Made by a program: the position numbers and the translations under genes | The notes under the pieces: model-generated | Database searches by the model: none | What the model was told of the DNA's origin: nothing | The model's input: the letters and a program-made list of their open reading frames with translations, nothing else | Assembly: GCA_900320235.1 (NCBI GenBank) | Contig: ONRO01000106.1 | Location: forward strand, 1 to 6,576 | Direction of reading: 5' to 3' | Source: an uncultured Eubacteriales bacterium | GTDB lineage: Bacteria > Bacillota > Clostridia > Oscillospirales > Acutalibacteraceae | DNA: 6,576 nt | In this document: piece after piece, positions 5,103-6,576 of the stretch | How positions within the stretch are numbered: the first letter of the stretch is position 1 | Layout: each line of letters begins with the position of its first letter

Positions 5103-6497
5103 TTATTTCATTTCATTAACTATACGCTTGAAATGCAGTCCCTTCTCAGCAAAGTTCTTGTACATATCAAAGCTTGCGCTTGCTGGTGACATTGCTACGA
5201 TATCACCCTGCGTAGCATTTTCTCTTGCAGCCTTTACTGCCTGCTCCATGTTTTCTACCCTGATAATAACAGGATTACCCTCTGCATATGACGGTGCAGC
5301 TTTTGTTGCAGCTTCGATCTTATCCGCAGTTGCGCCGAACAGTATTAGAGTCTTTACAGTTTCAGGTACTACCTTTCCCATTTCATCATACGGAATATGC
5401 TTATCATATCCGCCGGCAATAAGAATGATCTTCTGATCAAAAAGTGAAAGCATACCCTTGACTGTTCTTGTGGGGCTTGTTCCGATCGCATCATTATAAT
5501 ATCTTACTCCGTCAAGAACCCTGACAAGCTCTGCCCTGTGCTCAACTCCGCCGAAATTCATTGCAACATTCCTGATAGTTTCCGCATCAGCCATACCCCA
5601 GACTGCGCTTATTGCTGCAAGATAGTTCTCTATATTATGAAGTCCGGGTATCTTTATCTCTGACGCTTTCATGATCTCTGTCTTTTTGCCGTATTCGTTC
5701 ATATAAATTGTACCATCTTCAGACATATATGCACCGTTTACGACCTCACTGCGGCGTGAGAACAGATACATTCTTCCCCTCACGTCGTCCCTGAAGGAAT
5801 AGGAAATATCATTATCAAGATTCAGAACTGCCTTTCCGAATGCATTCTGATGCAGAACGATATTTTTCTTTGAATCAATATATTCCTGCATATCCTTGTG
5901 AATATCGAGGTGATTCGGAGCAAGATTTGTAACAACAGCTATGTCAGGACTTTTTCTCATGGAGATAAGCTGGAAGCTTGAAAGCTCAACTACTGCCACG
6001 TCCTCAGGAGAAATGCTTTCTATATCAGGCAGAAGAGGTCTGCCGATATTTCCGCCGAGATGTACTTTATAACCCTTTGCCTTCAGAATTTCAGAAATAA
6101 CAGTTGTTGTAGTTGTTTTTCCATCGCTGCCTGTTACAGCAATTATCTTACATGGACAAAGATCAAAGAAAACTTCCATCTCGCTTGTGACATATACTCC
6201 GTTTTCTCTTGCAGAATTCAGCTCATCCATATAAAACTTCATTCCGGGCGTACGGAAGATTATATCGGCATCAAGATCACTGAGATAGTTCTCTCCCAGA
6301 CGAAGTGATGCACCATACTGTTCTGCAAGCTCAGCATTTTCTCCGAGAGCTTCACGCTCACGCTTATCGCATGCAAGAACTTTTGCACCGTATTTACCGA
6401 AAAGTTTTATAAGCGGAAGGTTACTTCCTCCGATTCCGCAAAGTGCAATTGTTTTTCCGTTTATGAACTCAAAAAAGCTTTTTAATTTATTATCCAT
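5103..6497 (-). CDS. murD: UDP-N-acetylmuramoyl-L-alanine--D-glutamate ligase
   Basis: This 464-residue cytoplasmic Mur ligase adds D-glutamate to UDP-MurNAc-L-Ala with ATP hydrolysis, an early step of peptidoglycan precursor synthesis. The domains are in the usual order. An N-terminal UDP-binding Rossmann region has GIGGSNLP (21-28). The central ATPase has the P-loop TGSDGKTTT (122-130), GGNIGRP (148-154), ELSSFQL (171-177), APNHLDIH (193-200) and YIDSKKNI, with K210 the likely carbamylated lysine. The PGLHNIEN linker follows at 284-291. The C-terminal domain has EHRAELV (319-325), YNDAIGTSPTRT (334-345), GGYDKH (362-367) and SPASASFDMYKNFAEKG (437-453). Length is normal. The start is supported by GAGG seven bases before ATG. 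It is the first gene of the minus operon, directly behind a near-consensus promoter. The usual dcw-cluster neighbours (mraY, murG, ftsW) are absent from this window. Confidence 0.95.
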   Translation of the reverse strand: MDNKLKSFFEFINGKTIALCGIGGSNLPLIKLFGKYGAKVLACDKREREALGENAELAEQYGASLRLGENYLSDLDADIIFRTPGMKFYMDELNSARENGVYVTSEMEVFFDLCPCKIIAVTGSDGKTTTTTVISEILKAKGYKVHLGGNIGRPLLPDIESISPEDVAVVELSSFQLISMRKSPDIAVVTNLAPNHLDIHKDMQEYIDSKKNIVLHQNAFGKAVLNLDNDISYSFRDDVRGRMYLFSRRSEVVNGAYMSEDGTIYMNEYGKKTEIMKASEIKIPGLHNIENYLAAISAVWGMADAETIRNVAMNFGGVEHRAELVRVLDGVRYYNDAIGTSPTRTVKGMLSLFDQKIILIAGGYDKHIPYDEMGKVVPETVKTLILFGATADKIEAATKAAPSYAEGNPVIIRVENMEQAVKAARENATQGDIVAMSPASASFDMYKNFAEKGLHFKRIVNEMK

Positions 6498-6531
6498 ACA
6501 TAATCCTCACTTATAATAATTTTCACCCTAT

Positions 6532-6560
6532 ATTATATTCCTTTTCTACAAATTCGTCAA
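6532..6560 (-). promoter_or_regulatory. Near-consensus sigma-A promoter of the murD operon
   Basis: On the minus strand TTGACG (6560-6555) and TATAAT (6537-6532) are separated by exactly 17 bp. Transcription should begin near 6525, leaving a leader of about 28 nt before the murD ATG at 6497. With 11 of 12 consensus bases and an optimal spacer, strong constitutive expression is expected. No operator or leader structure is evident in the short untranslated region. Confidence 0.85.
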
Positions 6561-6576
6561 CCGGCGGCAGCAGCAG
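6561..6576. other. GC-rich edge sequence upstream of the murD promoter
   Basis: The last 16 bases (CCGGCGGCAGCAGCAG) switch abruptly from AT-rich promoter sequence to GC-rich, with a short CAG run. On the minus strand this reads GCTGCCGCCGG, resembling the GCTGCCGGC element of the repeats at the left edge. It may be the start of another intergenic repeat or of a neighbouring gene. The window ends too soon to tell. Confidence 0.3.

Noticed and set aside
4930..5436. A 168-codon open frame on the plus strand spanning the murD/M42 junction
   Set aside because: Its composition is that of reverse-complemented coding sequence, it has no motifs, and it crosses the boundary of two clear genes.
6472..6483. 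AAAAAGCTTTTT palindromes here and at 4600-4611
   Set aside because: They encode Lys-Leu or Lys-Ser-Phe type codon runs and have no loop. They are explained by codon use rather than regulation.
6544..6552. Spo0A-box-like TTTGTAGAA (minus strand) between -35 and -10 of the murD promoter
   Set aside because: It differs from TTTGTCGAA at a core position, is a single copy, and nothing else links murD to Spo0A control.

Overview
The window looks like a chromosomal housekeeping segment from a low-to-mid GC Gram-positive anaerobe, probably a Ruminococcus-like member of the Clostridia (Oscillospiraceae). This rests on strong GGAGG-type ribosome binding sites, sigma-A promoters, clostridial-style MurD and M42 sequences, and a Met_gamma_lyase-family PLP enzyme typical of Firmicutes. 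The genus is an inference, not a database result. Genes cover about 96% of the window, and there are no mobile elements, CRISPR arrays or RNA genes that I can support.

Layout: positions 1-82 hold GC-rich repeats (two exact 33-bp units plus short palindromes) that contrast with the AT-rich sequence after them. A promoter (TTGCAT-17-TATAAT) then drives a two-gene plus-strand operon: a methionine gamma-lyase-family PLP enzyme (165-1421) and a CPBP-family (Abi/CAAX-protease-like) membrane protein (1421-2275), joined by a TAATG stop/start overlap. From the right edge, a near-consensus promoter (TTGACG-17-TATAAT) drives a four-gene minus-strand operon: murD (6497-5103), two divergent M42 metallo-aminopeptidases (5069-4053 and 4056-3031) and a GNAT acetyltransferase (3034-2270). 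The last three genes are linked by ATGA overlaps. The first M42 gene very likely starts at a TTG codon behind AGGAGG.

The two operons converge with no spacer: the stop codons sit side by side, so the genes overlap by 6 bp. The best plus-strand intrinsic terminator lies about 130 bp inside the opposing GNAT gene, in the codons of its acetyl-CoA loop. A weaker minus-strand terminator candidate lies inside the CPBP gene next to its catalytic EExxxR codons. This reciprocal embedding of terminators is the most interesting structural feature.

Functionally, the minus operon joins a cytoplasmic peptidoglycan precursor ligase with two intracellular peptide-trimming enzymes and an acetyltransferase. 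A link to peptide or peptidoglycan-peptide turnover is possible but is inference. I found no convincing wholly new system; the window is mostly recognisable genes with unusual junctions.
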